DNA from: Cronobacter malonaticus LMG 23826
GTDB taxonomy: Bacteria; Pseudomonadota; Gammaproteobacteria; Enterobacterales; Enterobacteriaceae
Direction: 5' to 3'
DNA: 64,000 nucleotides
Assembly: GCF_001277215.2 (NCBI RefSeq)
Contig: NZ_CP013940.1
Span: 3,224,001 to 3,288,000 of the forward strand
A model generated the notes under the pieces. That model saw nothing but the letters and a program-made list of their open reading frames with translations, was not told the DNA's origin and did no database searches. This document shows positions 63,708 to 64,000 of the stretch, one piece after another (the stretch's first letter is position 1; every line of letters begins with the position of its first letter). The translations under genes and the position numbers were made by a program.

Positions 63708-64000
63708 CTATAGCCGAGAGAAATCATTGAAAAGTGCAAGCCCCATTAACAGCACCAGCAAAATTGAGCCAATGCGATAACTAAAGTCTTGAACTCGCTC
63801 GGAAACCGGCCCGCCTTTAAGCTTCTCAATCGCCAGAAACAGCAAATGTCCCCCGTCGAGTACGGGTAGCGGGAACAGATTGATAATCCCTAAGTTCACG
63901 CTGATCAGCGCCAGAAACATCAGGTAGTAAATCAACCCAAACTCCGCTGACATCCCTGCTCCCTGGGCAATCGAGATTGGCCCACTGAGGTTGTTCAGTT
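63708..64000 (-). CDS. rseP: Regulator of sigma-E protease RseP (C-terminal part, start outside window)
   Basis: Only about the last 97 codons are present; the frame stays open to the window edge. Site-2 metalloprotease that cuts RseA within the membrane to free sigma-E. The visible part has two membrane segments, the second catalytic motif [11 protein letters not shown] (metal ligand Asp) and the C-terminal helix [23 protein letters not shown]. The HExxH motif lies outside. It precedes bamA by 30 bases, as in E. coli. Confidence 0.96.
   Translation of the reverse strand, partial: LNNLSGPISIAQGAGMSAEFGLIYYLMFLALISVNLGIINLFPLPVLDGGHLLFLAIEKLKGGPVSERVQDFSYRIGSILLVLLMGLALFNDFSRL

Overview
The window looks like the chromosome of an Enterobacteriaceae member close to Cronobacter. 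Gene content and order follow the E. coli segment from thrW-proAB through rrnH to bamA-rseP, and most proteins keep the lengths of their E. coli counterparts. The base composition is GC-rich, and a GH19 chitinase sits between ldcC and accA. The genus is an inference from general resemblance, not from a database match.

Layout. (1) 1-5459: an integrated accessory element ending at the 3' end of tRNA-Thr(CGU). It carries the end of a serine recombinase, a ribbon-helix-helix protein, a small unknown protein, a plasmid- or phage-like replication protein, a NIPSNAP-family protein and a tyrosine integrase; its far end is not visible. (2) 5460-13500: thrW, proBA, phoE, crl, frsA, gpt and pepD. (3) 13500-17000: two clusters of GC-rich palindromic repeats flank an rtcB-type RNA ligase and prfH operon, followed by SOS-regulated dinB. 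The rtcB leader carries a 15-codon open frame inside a perfect inverted repeat. (4) 17220-31060: dpaA/yafK, yafJ, gmhA, fadE, yafV, tRNA-Asp, dnaQ, rnhA, yafS, gloB, mltD, yafE, yafD, yafC and dkgB. (5) 31163-36740: a complete rRNA operon of rrnH type on the minus strand (P1, P2, 16S, tRNA-Ile, tRNA-Ala, 23S, 5S, tRNA-Asp, terminator). (6) 36789-49850: gmhB, metNIQ, rcsF, trmO, proS, nlpE, arfB, yaeQ, yaeP, rof, a c-type cytochrome, tilS, yaeR and ldcC. (7) 49998-64000: the chitinase, then the minus-strand block rseP-bamA-skp-lpxD-fabZ-lpxA-lpxB-rnhB-dnaE-accA.

How the genes work together. Outer-membrane biogenesis dominates the right end (BamA, Skp, LpxD/A/B, FabZ, RseP), with heptose synthesis (GmhA, GmhB) and envelope sensing (RcsF, NlpE) elsewhere. 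Genome maintenance is represented by DnaE, DnaQ, DinB, RnhA and RnhB. Translation rescue and repair appear twice (PrfH with RtcB; ArfB). Recognisable regulatory sites include a FadR operator before fadE, a LexA box before dinB, a Pho-box-like repeat before phoE and MetJ-like boxes before metN.

Most of the window is ordinary core genome. The items most worth a second look are the rtcB-prfH leader, the degenerate copy of the dnaE 3' end placed before accA, the replication/integration module at thrW, and the repeat clusters around rtcB-prfH.
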